The notes below the pieces were generated by a model that had not been told where the DNA came from, ran no database searches, and saw only the letters and a program-made list of their open reading frames with translations. DNA of 64,000 nt from Prauserella cavernicola (lineage in GTDB: Bacteria > Actinomycetota > Actinomycetes > Mycobacteriales > Pseudonocardiaceae). The DNA is taken from contig NZ_JAENJH010000003.1 in assembly GCF_016595675.1 (NCBI RefSeq), positions 434,001-498,000 on the forward strand, read 5' to 3'. A program made the translations under genes and the position numbers. Below are positions 57,126 through 64,000 of this stretch, piece after piece; position 1 is the first letter of the stretch; each line of letters opens with the position of its first letter.

Positions 57126-59113
57126 TGACAGTGTTCGACACCGTTCTGGTCGCCAACCGAGGCGAGATCGCCGTGCGCGTGATCGCCACGCTGCGGCGGA
57201 TGGGGATCCGGTCCGTCGCGGTCTACAGCGACGCCGACGCCGGAGCCCGGCACGTGCGCGAGGCCGACGCCGCCGTGCGGATCGGGCCCGCCGAGGCCGC
57301 GCAGAGCTACCTGTCCGTGCCCGCTGTGGTGCGCGCTGCCGTGGAGTCCGGTGCGCAGGCCGTGCACCCCGGCTACGGATTCCTGTCCGAGAACGCGGCG
57401 TTCGCGAAGGCCTGCGCGGAGGCGGGCCTGGTGTTCGTCGGCCCGCCGGTGGGCGCGATCGACGCGATGGGCGACAAGATCCGCGCCAAGGCGACGGTCT
57501 CGGCCGCCGGTGTTCCCGTGGTGCCAGGCGAGTCCGATGTGGACGACGTGGCCGGCATCGCGGCGGCAGCCGAGCGGGTCGGTTTCCCGGTGCTGCTCAA
57601 GCCCTCGGCGGGTGGCGGCGGCAAGGGCATGCGGCTGGTGACCGGGCCCGGCGAGCTGGCCGAGGCCGTCGAGTCCGCGCAGCGCGAGGCCAAGAACGCC
57701 TTCGGCGACGACCGCCTGCTCGTGGAGCGTTTCGTCGAGACGCCGAGGCACATCGAGATCCAGGTGCTCGCCGACGCCCACGGCAACGTCATCCACCTCG
57801 GCGAGCGTGAGTGCAGCCTGCAGCGGCGGCACCAGAAGATCATCGAGGAGGCACCCTCGGCGCTGCTGGACGAGGAGACGCGGCAGCGCATGGGCTCCTC
57901 GGCGGTGGAGGCCGCGCGCTCGGTCGGCTATGTCGGAGCGGGCACGGTGGAGTTCATCGTGTCCTCGGCCCGGCCGGACGAGTTCTTCTTCCTGGAGATG
58001 AACACGCGCCTGCAGGTGGAGCACCCGGTGACCGAGCTCGTGACCGGCCTGGACCTGGTCGAGTGGCAGCTGCGCGTCGCCGCGGGCGAGCCGCTGACCG
58101 TGGCGCAGGACGACGTGCGCCTCGAAGGGCACGCCGTGGAGGCCCGTGTCTACGCCGAGGACCCCGCGCGCGGCTTCATCCCCACCGGTGGGACCGTGCT
58201 GGGGCTCGCCGAACCGTCCGGCGCCGGAGTGCGCGTGGACTCCGGGCTGTCCGAGGGCAGCGTCGTCGGGTCCAACTACGACCCCATGCTCGCCAAGGTG
58301 ATCGCGTGGGGACCCGACCGCGCGGCCGCGCTGCACCGGCTCGACCGGGCGCTGGCCGACACGGCCGTACTCGGCGTGCACACCAACGTCGCGTTCCTGC
58401 GGACGTTGCTGCGCGACGACGACGTGCGCGCGGGAGTGCTCGACACCGGTCTGGTGGAGCGCAAGCTCGCCACGCTCGGCTCCGCCGGCGTTCCGGGTGA
58501 CTTCCTGGTCGCCGCCGCGCTCGACCGGCTGCTCGCGCTGTACCCGGCGGGCGAGGTCGTGGACCCGTGGGACGTGCCGAGCGGCTGGCGGCTCGGCGCC
58601 GCGGCGGGCGTGACGTTCCGGCTGCGGGCCGAGCAGACCGAGGCGCTGGTGCGCGTGGAGGGCTCGCCTGAGAGTGCGCTCGTGAGCGTCGACGGCGGCG
58701 AGCCGGTGGCCGCCGCGGCCGAACTCGACGGCGCACGCCTCGTGGTGCGCCACGCTGGCGAGTACCTGCGCTACCACCGCCGCGAGGCGCCCGACGGCAC
58801 ACTCTGGCTCGCCCGTGAGGGCCGCGGCGTCTCGCTCGGCGAGCGGCCGAACCTGCTGGCCTCCCATTCCGAGGACACCGAGGCCGGGCCGGTCACCAGC
58901 CCCATGCCCGGAACGGTGCTCGTGGTGAAGGTCGCCCGCGGCGACACCGTGGCGGCGGGAACCCCGCTGCTCGTCGTCGAGGCGATGAAGATGGAGCACA
59001 CCATCACCGCACCGGTAGACGGTGTCGTCTCCGAACTCCACGTCCAGGCGGGCCAACAGGTCGCGCTGGACGAAGCTCTCGCCCTGGTCACCCCCGAGGA
59101 GCAGACATCATGA
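57125..59113 (+). CDS. Acyl-CoA carboxylase biotin carboxylase/BCCP subunit (AccA1-like)
   Basis: 662 residues: biotin carboxylase (1-about 450; [17 protein letters not shown] loop [28 protein letters not shown]) plus a C-terminal biotinyl domain with EAMKMEH and Lys622 as the biotinylation site. ATG 57125 overlaps the upstream stop. Partner of the preceding carboxyltransferase; the pair fixes bicarbonate on an acyl-CoA. Confidence 0.93.
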   Translation: MTVFDTVLVANRGEIAVRVIATLRRMGIRSVAVYSDADAGARHVREADAAVRIGPAEAAQSYLSVPAVVRAAVESGAQAVHPGYGFLSENAAFAKACAEAGLVFVGPPVGAIDAMGDKIRAKATVSAAGVPVVPGESDVDDVAGIAAAAERVGFPVLLKPSAGGGGKGMRLVTGPGELAEAVESAQREAKNAFGDDRLLVERFVETPRHIEIQVLADAHGNVIHLGERECSLQRRHQKIIEEAPSALLDEETRQRMGSSAVEAARSVGYVGAGTVEFIVSSARPDEFFFLEMNTRLQVEHPVTELVTGLDLVEWQLRVAAGEPLTVAQDDVRLEGHAVEARVYAEDPARGFIPTGGTVLGLAEPSGAGVRVDSGLSEGSVVGSNYDPMLAKVIAWGPDRAAALHRLDRALADTAVLGVHTNVAFLRTLLRDDDVRAGVLDTGLVERKLATLGSAGVPGDFLVAAALDRLLALYPAGEVVDPWDVPSGWRLGAAAGVTFRLRAEQTEALVRVEGSPESALVSVDGGEPVAAAAELDGARLVVRHAGEYLRYHRREAPDGTLWLAREGRGVSLGERPNLLASHSEDTEAGPVTSPMPGTVLVVKVARGDTVAAGTPLLVVEAMKMEHTITAPVDGVVSELHVQAGQQVALDEALALVTPEEQTS

Positions 59114-60261
59114 TCGACTTCAGGCTCGACGACGAGTACGAGGCTCTGCGCAAGACCGTCCACGACTTCGCGCAGAACGAGGTGGCGCCGGTGATCGGCG
59201 GCTTCTACGAGCGCGAGGAGTTCCCGTACGGACTCGTCGCGAAAATGGCGGAGATGGGCCTGTTCGGCCTGCCCTTCCCTGAGGAGTTCGGTGGCATGGG
59301 CGGCGACTACTTCGCGCTGTGCCTGGCGTTGGAGGAACTCGCCCGCGTCGACTCGTCGGTGGCCGTGACCCTGGAGGCCGGTGTCTCACTCGGCGCGATG
59401 CCGATCCACCGCTTCGGGTCGGCCGAGCAGAAGCGCGAGTGGCTGCCCTCGCTGTGCTCGGGTGAGGCGCTGGGCGCCTTCGGGCTCACCGAGCCGGGCG
59501 GCGGCTCCGACGCCGGTGCCACGCGCACGACGGCGCGGCTGGAGAACGGTGAGTGGGTGATCAACGGCAGCAAGGCGTTCATCACCAACTCCGGCACCGA
59601 CATCACGCGCCTGGTCACCATCACGGCGATCACGGGTCAGCAGGACGGGCGCAAGGAGATCTCGGCGATCATCGTGCCGTCGGGCACGCCGGGCTTCACG
59701 GTGGCTCCGAAGTACTCGAAGGTCGGCTGGAACGCGTCGGACACGCACGAGCTGGCGTTCTCCGACTGCCGCGTGCCCGCCGAGAACCTGGTGGGTGAGC
59801 GCGGGCGGGGCTACGCGCAGTTCCTGTCCATTCTGGACGAAGGCAGGGTCGCGATCGCCGCGCTCGGCGTCGGGCTTGCGCAGGGTTGCGTCGACGAATG
59901 CCTGCGTTACGTCGGCGAGCGCGAGGCGTTCGGCAACAAGATCGGTGCCTACCAGGCGATCCAGTTCAAGATCGCCGACATGGAGCTGCGGGCGCACACC
60001 GCGCGGCTGGCCTACTACGAGGCCGCGGCCAAGATGCTGCGCGGCGAGCCGTTCAAGAAGGAGGCGGCGATCGCCAAGCTCGCGTCGTCCAACGCGGCGA
60101 TGGACAACTCGCGCGACGCGACGCAGATCTTCGGCGGCTACGGCTTCATGAACGAGTTCCCTGTGGGCCGGTTCTACCGGGATGCCAAGATCCTTGAGGT
60201 CGGCGAGGGCACGAGCGAGGTCCAGCGCATGCTGATCGCGCGCGAGCTCGGCCTGCGCTGA
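59110..60261 (+). CDS. Acyl-CoA dehydrogenase (isovaleryl-/short-chain type)
   Basis: 383-residue FAD flavoenzyme introducing the alpha-beta double bond. Seen: [17 protein letters not shown], the flavin contact segment, [20 protein letters not shown] and the catalytic-base position Glu366 in [13 protein letters not shown]. Overlaps accA by 4 bases. Organisation accD-accA-acd fits leucine catabolism (isovaleryl-CoA to methylglutaconyl-CoA), although no enoyl hydratase or HMG-CoA lyase is adjacent. Confidence 0.92.
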   Translation: MIDFRLDDEYEALRKTVHDFAQNEVAPVIGGFYEREEFPYGLVAKMAEMGLFGLPFPEEFGGMGGDYFALCLALEELARVDSSVAVTLEAGVSLGAMPIHRFGSAEQKREWLPSLCSGEALGAFGLTEPGGGSDAGATRTTARLENGEWVINGSKAFITNSGTDITRLVTITAITGQQDGRKEISAIIVPSGTPGFTVAPKYSKVGWNASDTHELAFSDCRVPAENLVGERGRGYAQFLSILDEGRVAIAALGVGLAQGCVDECLRYVGEREAFGNKIGAYQAIQFKIADMELRAHTARLAYYEAAAKMLRGEPFKKEAAIAKLASSNAAMDNSRDATQIFGGYGFMNEFPVGRFYRDAKILEVGEGTSEVQRMLIARELGLR

Positions 60262-60275
60262 GCCACGCCCCCACG

Positions 60276-60330
60276 TGCGGTGAAGGGCACCTTTACTGCA
60301 TTGAACGCGGTAAAGGTGCCCTTCACCGCA
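60276..60330. repeat. Intergenic palindrome, copy 3
   Basis: 27-base arms (60276-60302 and 60304-60330) around one G, with core GTGAAGGGCACCTTTACTGC; two mismatches, both G-T or A-C type. Just after the acyl-CoA dehydrogenase stop. Confidence 0.9.
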
Positions 60331-60342
60331 GCTACCGGGTGT

Positions 60343-60366
60343 GATAGATATACCGGTATTAGTATC
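60343..60366. promoter_or_regulatory. AT-rich imperfect palindrome upstream of map
   Basis: GATA-GAT-ATACC / GGTAT-TAG-TATC, 9 of 12 positions symmetric, centred on ATACCGGTAT. Markedly AT-rich for this genome. Probable operator 22 bases before the map start. Confidence 0.55.
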
Positions 60367-60388
60367 CCGATTCTGAAGTGAGCATGCG

Positions 60389-61156
60389 GTGATCGAACTC
60401 AAGACTCCCGGCGAGCTGGACGCCATGCGCCTGGCGGGCAAGGTCGTGGCCACGGCTCTGCAGGCCGTCCGCGCGGACGCGGCCGTCGGCATGTCGCTCA
60501 AGGAGCTGGACGAGATCGCCGCCGGTGTGCTGTCCGACACCGGCGCGCGCTCGTCGTTCAAGAACTACCATCCCCGCTTCGCGCCGAGTCCGTACCCGGC
60601 CGTGCTGTGCACGAGCGTCAACGACGCCGTGGTGCACGGCGTCCCCACCGACTACCGGCTGCGCGACGGCGACCTGGTGAGCGTCGACTTCGGCGCCGAG
60701 GTGGACGGCTGGCACGGCGACGCCGCCGTCAGCTTCGTCGTCGGCACCGCCGACCAGCGCGACCTGGACCTGATCGCCACCACCGAACGCGGGCTGGCGG
60801 CCGGGATCGAGGCCGCGCAGCCGGGCAACCGCCTCGGCGACGTCGGCCACGCCATCGGCGTCATCGGCAGGGGCGCGGGCTACGGCCTGCTCGCCGACCA
60901 CGGCGGGCACGGCATCGGGCACGCGATGCACGAGGAGCCGCACGTGCCCAACGAGGGCAGTCCGGGCAAGGGACTGTCGTTGCGCCCCGGCATGGCGATC
61001 GCGATCGAGCCGATGTTCATCCGCGGTGGCGGCGACGCCTACCGCGCGGGCGACGACGGCTGGACGCTCTACACGAAGGACGGCAGCAGGGCCGCCCACG
61101 TGGAGCACACGATCGCGATCACCGACGAGGGCCCGCGTGTCCTCACGGCGCTATGA
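60389..61156 (+). CDS. map: Type I methionine aminopeptidase
   Basis: 255-residue M24 peptidase that removes the initiator Met. Metal ligands lie in SVDFGAEVDGWHGDAA (two Asp), HGGHGIGHAMHEEP (His), AIEPMF (Glu) and VEHTIAITDEG (Glu). No N-terminal SH3 or zinc extension, so it is the short type 1a. GTG start at 60389. Likely an extra copy, because the essential one is usually near secY. Overlaps the next gene by 4 bases. Confidence 0.92.
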   Translation: MIELKTPGELDAMRLAGKVVATALQAVRADAAVGMSLKELDEIAAGVLSDTGARSSFKNYHPRFAPSPYPAVLCTSVNDAVVHGVPTDYRLRDGDLVSVDFGAEVDGWHGDAAVSFVVGTADQRDLDLIATTERGLAAGIEAAQPGNRLGDVGHAIGVIGRGAGYGLLADHGGHGIGHAMHEEPHVPNEGSPGKGLSLRPGMAIAIEPMFIRGGGDAYRAGDDGWTLYTKDGSRAAHVEHTIAITDEGPRVLTAL

Positions 61157-61680
61157 CGCACCCCACCCTTCGCCCCGGGGTCGCCGACGACGCCGGGCTG
61201 CTGCTGGCCATGTTCGACGGCGCGGTCGCGTGGCTCGCCGAACGCGGCCGCGACGGCCAGTGGGGCTCGACGCCGTGGTCGCAGGACCCGAAGCGCGTCG
61301 AGCGCGTCAAGGGCATGGCCTCGGGCGGCAAGCTGCTCGTCGCGGAGTTCGACGGCTCGCCCGCGGGCGCGCTGATCCTCACCGAGCAGCCGCCTGCGCA
61401 CATCCCGCCCGTCACCGAGCGCGAGCTCTACGTCGACCTGCTCATCACGTCGCGGGAACACACCGGGCGCGGTGTGGGTTCGTTTCTGCTCGACCACGCC
61501 CGCGTCGAGGCGCGCAGGCGCGGGATCGACCTGGTGCGGGTGGACTGCTGGGCCGGCGGTGACGGTGCGCTCGTGCGCTACTACCGCGGGCAGGGATTCA
61601 CACCCACCGAGCGGTTCCACGTGGGCGACTGGGTCGGCCAGGTCTTCGAGGATCGGCTCGACGCCGGGGACGTGGGATAG
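61153..61680 (+). CDS. GNAT family N-acetyltransferase
   Basis: 175-residue GNAT enzyme with acetyl-CoA loop HTGRGVGSFLLDHAR and a C-terminal GALVRYYRGQGFTPTERF. ATG overlaps the map stop (ATGA). Co-transcription with map may reflect N-terminal processing, but the substrate cannot be read. Confidence 0.82.
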   Translation: MTHPTLRPGVADDAGLLLAMFDGAVAWLAERGRDGQWGSTPWSQDPKRVERVKGMASGGKLLVAEFDGSPAGALILTEQPPAHIPPVTERELYVDLLITSREHTGRGVGSFLLDHARVEARRRGIDLVRVDCWAGGDGALVRYYRGQGFTPTERFHVGDWVGQVFEDRLDAGDVG

Positions 61681-61710
61681 CGTGTCCCTGGTAGTACCAG
61701 GGGAGGCGGG

Positions 61711-62778
61711 ATGACAGCACCACCGGCACGGCTTCTGTCCGCGGCGTCCAATGTGGCGGCCAAGGTGCTGCAGGGCGGCGTCGCCGACCTGCGCCCCGTG
61801 CCGAGGGTGCTCATCGACCAGGGTCCCAACCGTTCCGTCTACCGCATGACCAGCACGGGCGGCGGACCCGCTCCGGCGGGGCCGCCCGTGCTGCTCGTGC
61901 CCCCGCTCGCGGCGCCCGCGCTGTGCTTCGACCTGCGGCGTGGCTGCAGCCTCGCCGAGCACCTGGTGGAGCAGGGCAGGCGCACCTACCTCGTGGACTA
62001 TGGCAACGTCGCGTTCTCCGACCGGCGGCTCGGCATCGAGCACTGGATCGAGGAGGTGCTGCCGAGGGCTGTGCGCAAGGTCAGCGCCGACTCGGGCGGG
62101 CAGGGCGTGCACGTGGTCGCGTGGTGTCTCGGCGGGATCTTCTCGCTGCTCACCGCGGCCGACCAGCCGAAACTGCCCATTGAGTCGATCACCACTATCG
62201 CCTCGCCGTTCGACTTCACGGCGATCCCGCTGGTGGCACCGTTTCGGCCGCTGGTGGAGTTCACCGGCGGGCACCTGCTCACCCCGTTCTACCGCGCGCT
62301 CGGCGGTGCACCGTCCTATTTGGTCAGCCGTGTGTTCAAGGCGACGGGGCTGAGCAAGGAGATCACCAAACCGCTGGCGATCCTGCGCAACCTCGACGAC
62401 CGCGACTTCCTCGCCCAGATCGAGGCCGTCGACCACTTCATGGGCAACATGGCCGCCTACCCCGGGCGCACGTTCGGCCAGATCTACCACCGCTTCTTCC
62501 GCGCCAACGACCTCGCCGAGGGTGGCGTGGACCTGGGCGGCAGGGCGATCTCGCTGTCCGCGGTGAAGGTGCCGACGCTGGTGATCGCGGGTGAGAACGA
62601 CACGATCGCGCCGCGCCAGGCCGTCCAGAGACTCGTGGGTCTGCTGGAGAACTCGCCGGACGTGCGGTTCGAAGTCTCTCCGGGCGGACACCTCGGTGTG
62701 CTCACGGGGCGGCGGGCGCGGGGCACCACGTGGCGACATGTCGACGGGTTCCTCGACGAGCAGTTGACCTCCAGCTAA
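61711..62778 (+). CDS. PHA-synthase-like alpha/beta hydrolase
   Basis: 355-residue alpha/beta hydrolase related to PhaC: the nucleophile motif AWCLGGI has Cys139 where esterases have Ser, followed by acid Asp in ENDTIAPRQA and His in GGHLGVL. Length equals class III PhaC (about 355), but no PhaE partner is adjacent. It may be a polyhydroxyalkanoate synthase homologue or an acyltransferase. ATG with GGGGAGGCGG upstream. Confidence 0.78.
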   Translation: MTAPPARLLSAASNVAAKVLQGGVADLRPVPRVLIDQGPNRSVYRMTSTGGGPAPAGPPVLLVPPLAAPALCFDLRRGCSLAEHLVEQGRRTYLVDYGNVAFSDRRLGIEHWIEEVLPRAVRKVSADSGGQGVHVVAWCLGGIFSLLTAADQPKLPIESITTIASPFDFTAIPLVAPFRPLVEFTGGHLLTPFYRALGGAPSYLVSRVFKATGLSKEITKPLAILRNLDDRDFLAQIEAVDHFMGNMAAYPGRTFGQIYHRFFRANDLAEGGVDLGGRAISLSAVKVPTLVIAGENDTIAPRQAVQRLVGLLENSPDVRFEVSPGGHLGVLTGRRARGTTWRHVDGFLDEQLTSS

Positions 62779-62800
62779 CTGGAGGTACGAGGCTGGCGGC

Positions 62801-63247
62801 ATGAGCAGGGAAACGCCGCCACCGGCCCTCACCGACACCACGACCGACCACGCCGCCGACCGCGCCGCGATCGAGCGCGTGGTCGCCGACACCGAGAAGG
62901 CCTACAACACCAACGATCCCGAGCTGCTGACCGAACACTTCGCGCAGGACGCCACGGTGGTCAACGCGATGGGGGTGCTGCTGTCCGGCCGGGACACGCT
63001 GCTGGAGTCCAACCGCGCCGGGCTCGCCGGGTTCCTGCGGGACCAGTACGTGCGCTACGACCTGCTCGACGTGGTCTTCGTGCGTCCCGACGTCGCCTTG
63101 GCGCACAAGGGAGCAAGGGCGACCGACGCCACGGGCGAGCTGATCGACCTCGACCACGCGATGATCGCGCTCTACGTGCTGGTGAAGCAGGACGGCCGCT
63201 GGTGGGTCGCGGCGAGGCAGAACACGCTGGTGCCCGCCGAGGGTTAG
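62801..63247 (+). CDS. SnoaL/NTF2-fold protein
   Basis: 148-residue NTF2-like fold protein: RAAIERVVADTEKAYNTNDPELL, HFAQDATVVNAMGVLLSG, and DGRWWVAARQNTLV. Family members include ketosteroid-isomerase-like and SgcJ/EcaC-type proteins. Function unknown. Its stop overlaps the stop of the convergent FMN reductase by 3 bases. Confidence 0.78.
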   Translation: MSRETPPPALTDTTTDHAADRAAIERVVADTEKAYNTNDPELLTEHFAQDATVVNAMGVLLSGRDTLLESNRAGLAGFLRDQYVRYDLLDVVFVRPDVALAHKGARATDATGELIDLDHAMIALYVLVKQDGRWWVAARQNTLVPAEG

Positions 63248-63861
63248 GACTTCGGGAGCAACGCGGCCAGCTGCTGCTCGAACGGCAGCACCTCGTCGAC
63301 GGCCCTGCCCGTGGAGGGCCTGCCCGAGAGCAACTCGGTCAGCTCGCCCGCGGCGCGCGCGATGCGCCCGGAGAGCCCTTCGGCGTCGGTGGAGCCCCAG
63401 TCCTCGGACGAGGCGTACACGGCCGTCGGCACGACCACGGCGCGCAGGTAGGCGAACATCGGCCGCAGCGCGTGCTCGAGCGCGAGCGAATGGCGCGCCG
63501 TGCCACCGGTCGCGGCGACGAGCACGGGCTTGCCGGTGAGCGCGGCGTTGTCCAGGACGTCGAAGAAGGACTTGAACAGGCCGCTGTAGGACGCGGTGAA
63601 GATCGGGGTCACGGCGATCACCGCATCGGCGCCGGTCACGGCTTCCAACTCGGCGTCCAGGGCCGGGCTGGGGAATCCGGTGACGAAGTTGTTGGCGATG
63701 TCGACGGCCAGCTCGCGCAGCTCGATCACGCGGACGTCGACCTGCCTGCCCTCGTCGGCGAGCTGCCTGCTGACGGCCTCGGTGAGCCGATCGGCGAGCA
63801 GTCTCGTCGAGGACGGCTGGGTGAGCCCCGCCGTCACGACGGCCAGCGTGAGCGGTGTCAT
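63244..63861 (-). CDS. NADPH-dependent FMN reductase (CE1759 family)
   Basis: 205-residue flavodoxin-like FMN reductase: LAVVTAGLTQPSSTRLLADRL, flavin site FTASYSGLFKSFFDVL and a C-terminal LSGRPSTGRAVDEVLPFEQQL. It reduces flavins or quinones with NADPH, often linked to thiol/iron redox. ATG 63861 has GGGAGGC upstream; a TTG at 63873 overlaps an operator-like palindrome. Probably repressed by a MarR-type regulator. Confidence 0.86.
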   Translation of the reverse strand: MTPLTLAVVTAGLTQPSSTRLLADRLTEAVSRQLADEGRQVDVRVIELRELAVDIANNFVTGFPSPALDAELEAVTGADAVIAVTPIFTASYSGLFKSFFDVLDNAALTGKPVLVAATGGTARHSLALEHALRPMFAYLRAVVVPTAVYASSEDWGSTDAEGLSGRIARAAGELTELLSGRPSTGRAVDEVLPFEQQLAALLPKS

Positions 63862-63870
63862 CGTGCCTCC

Positions 63871-63896
63871 CAAGTAGTTGCGTGCTCAACTACTTG
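63871..63896 (-). promoter_or_regulatory. MarR-type palindrome upstream of FMN reductase
   Basis: CAAGTAGTTG (63871-63880) and CAACTACTTG (63887-63896), exact 10-base arms with a 6-base centre, ten bases before the start codon. Typical of a MarR-family operator. The regulator is not in the window. Confidence 0.75.
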
Positions 63897-63941
63897 AGTC
63901 AACGACGGGTGGCCGGGTGGTATTCCGCAGCTTGGTATGGC

Positions 63942-63996
63942 TGCAGTGAAGGGCACCTTTACTGCATTGAACGCAGTAAAGGTGCCCTTCACCGCA
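63942..63996. repeat. Intergenic palindrome, copy 4
   Basis: 27-base arms (63942-63968 and 63970-63996) around one G, with core GTGAAGGGCACCTTTACTGC. Arms differ by two positions. Last feature before the window edge. Confidence 0.9.
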
Positions 63997-64000
63997 TGTG

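Overview
The window is a high-GC actinobacterial chromosome segment, most likely from the family Pseudonocardiaceae (Amycolatopsis, Saccharomonospora or Prauserella type; genus not resolved). The evidence is strong G/C third-position bias, many GTG and TTG starts, WhiB, RsrA, LpqB and Kgd proteins, the actinobacterial small ribosomal protein bL37, and an ESX-associated gene group. It reads as ordinary core chromosome: no transposase, integrase, phage gene, CRISPR array, tRNA or rRNA was seen.

Region 1 (1-28 kb) follows, in broad order, the gene neighbourhood I recall from Mycobacterium tuberculosis around Rv3214-Rv3245c. It contains mtrB (5' truncated by the window edge), lpqB, comF, hpf, secA, an Rv3235-like gene, a WS/DGAT acyltransferase, rsgA, an SRAP protein, sigR/rsrA, bL37, pdtaS, whiB1, a diacylglycerol-kinase-like lipid kinase, a small membrane protein, a GNAT acetyltransferase and a histidine phosphatase. 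Set into it are a four-gene ESX/type VII satellite (9494-12651), a SpoU methyltransferase, the proline-catabolic dehydrogenase pruA and a large lipoprotein. Regulatory signals include a sigma-R-type promoter overlapping the upstream part of the sigR frame, a CRP-type site upstream of whiB1, and a structured leader with an internal terminator upstream of hpf.

Region 2 (27.7-37.3 kb) is more accessory. It has a lone Imm1-type immunity gene behind a 42-codon ORF that looks like a toxin remnant, a VOC protein, a Tat-exported cholesterol-oxidase-type enzyme, an isolated dTDP-sugar epimerase, malic enzyme, a branched-polyamine-synthase-like protein and a four-gene osmoprotectant (glycine betaine/choline type) ABC importer.

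Region 3 (37.3-49.8 kb) holds the giant Kgd 2-oxoglutarate enzyme, a single-polypeptide TM-NBD-TM-NBD exporter, an ABC-2 type transporter pair, alanine dehydrogenase and a quinone-oxidoreductase-like MDR protein behind a MerR-type promoter.

Region 4 (49.8-64 kb) has a PadR-VOC-PucR group, a TetR repressor whose palindrome recurs at the promoter of an acyl-CoA carboxylase/acyl-CoA dehydrogenase operon (branched-chain or short-chain acyl-CoA catabolism), a secreted GDSL lipase, methionine aminopeptidase, a PhaC-like hydrolase with a Cys nucleophile, an NTF2-fold protein and an FMN reductase behind a MarR-type palindrome.

Two repeat families are visible: four copies of a 51-55 bp near-perfect intergenic palindrome (37.3, 49.8, 60.3 and 63.9 kb), and two oppositely oriented tracts of 21-bp units flanking a spacer at 41.2-41.5 kb. 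No clear-cut new system was found. The best leads are the hpf leader RNA, the sigR dual-isoform architecture, the AccR-like regulon, the palindrome family and the orphan immunity locus.
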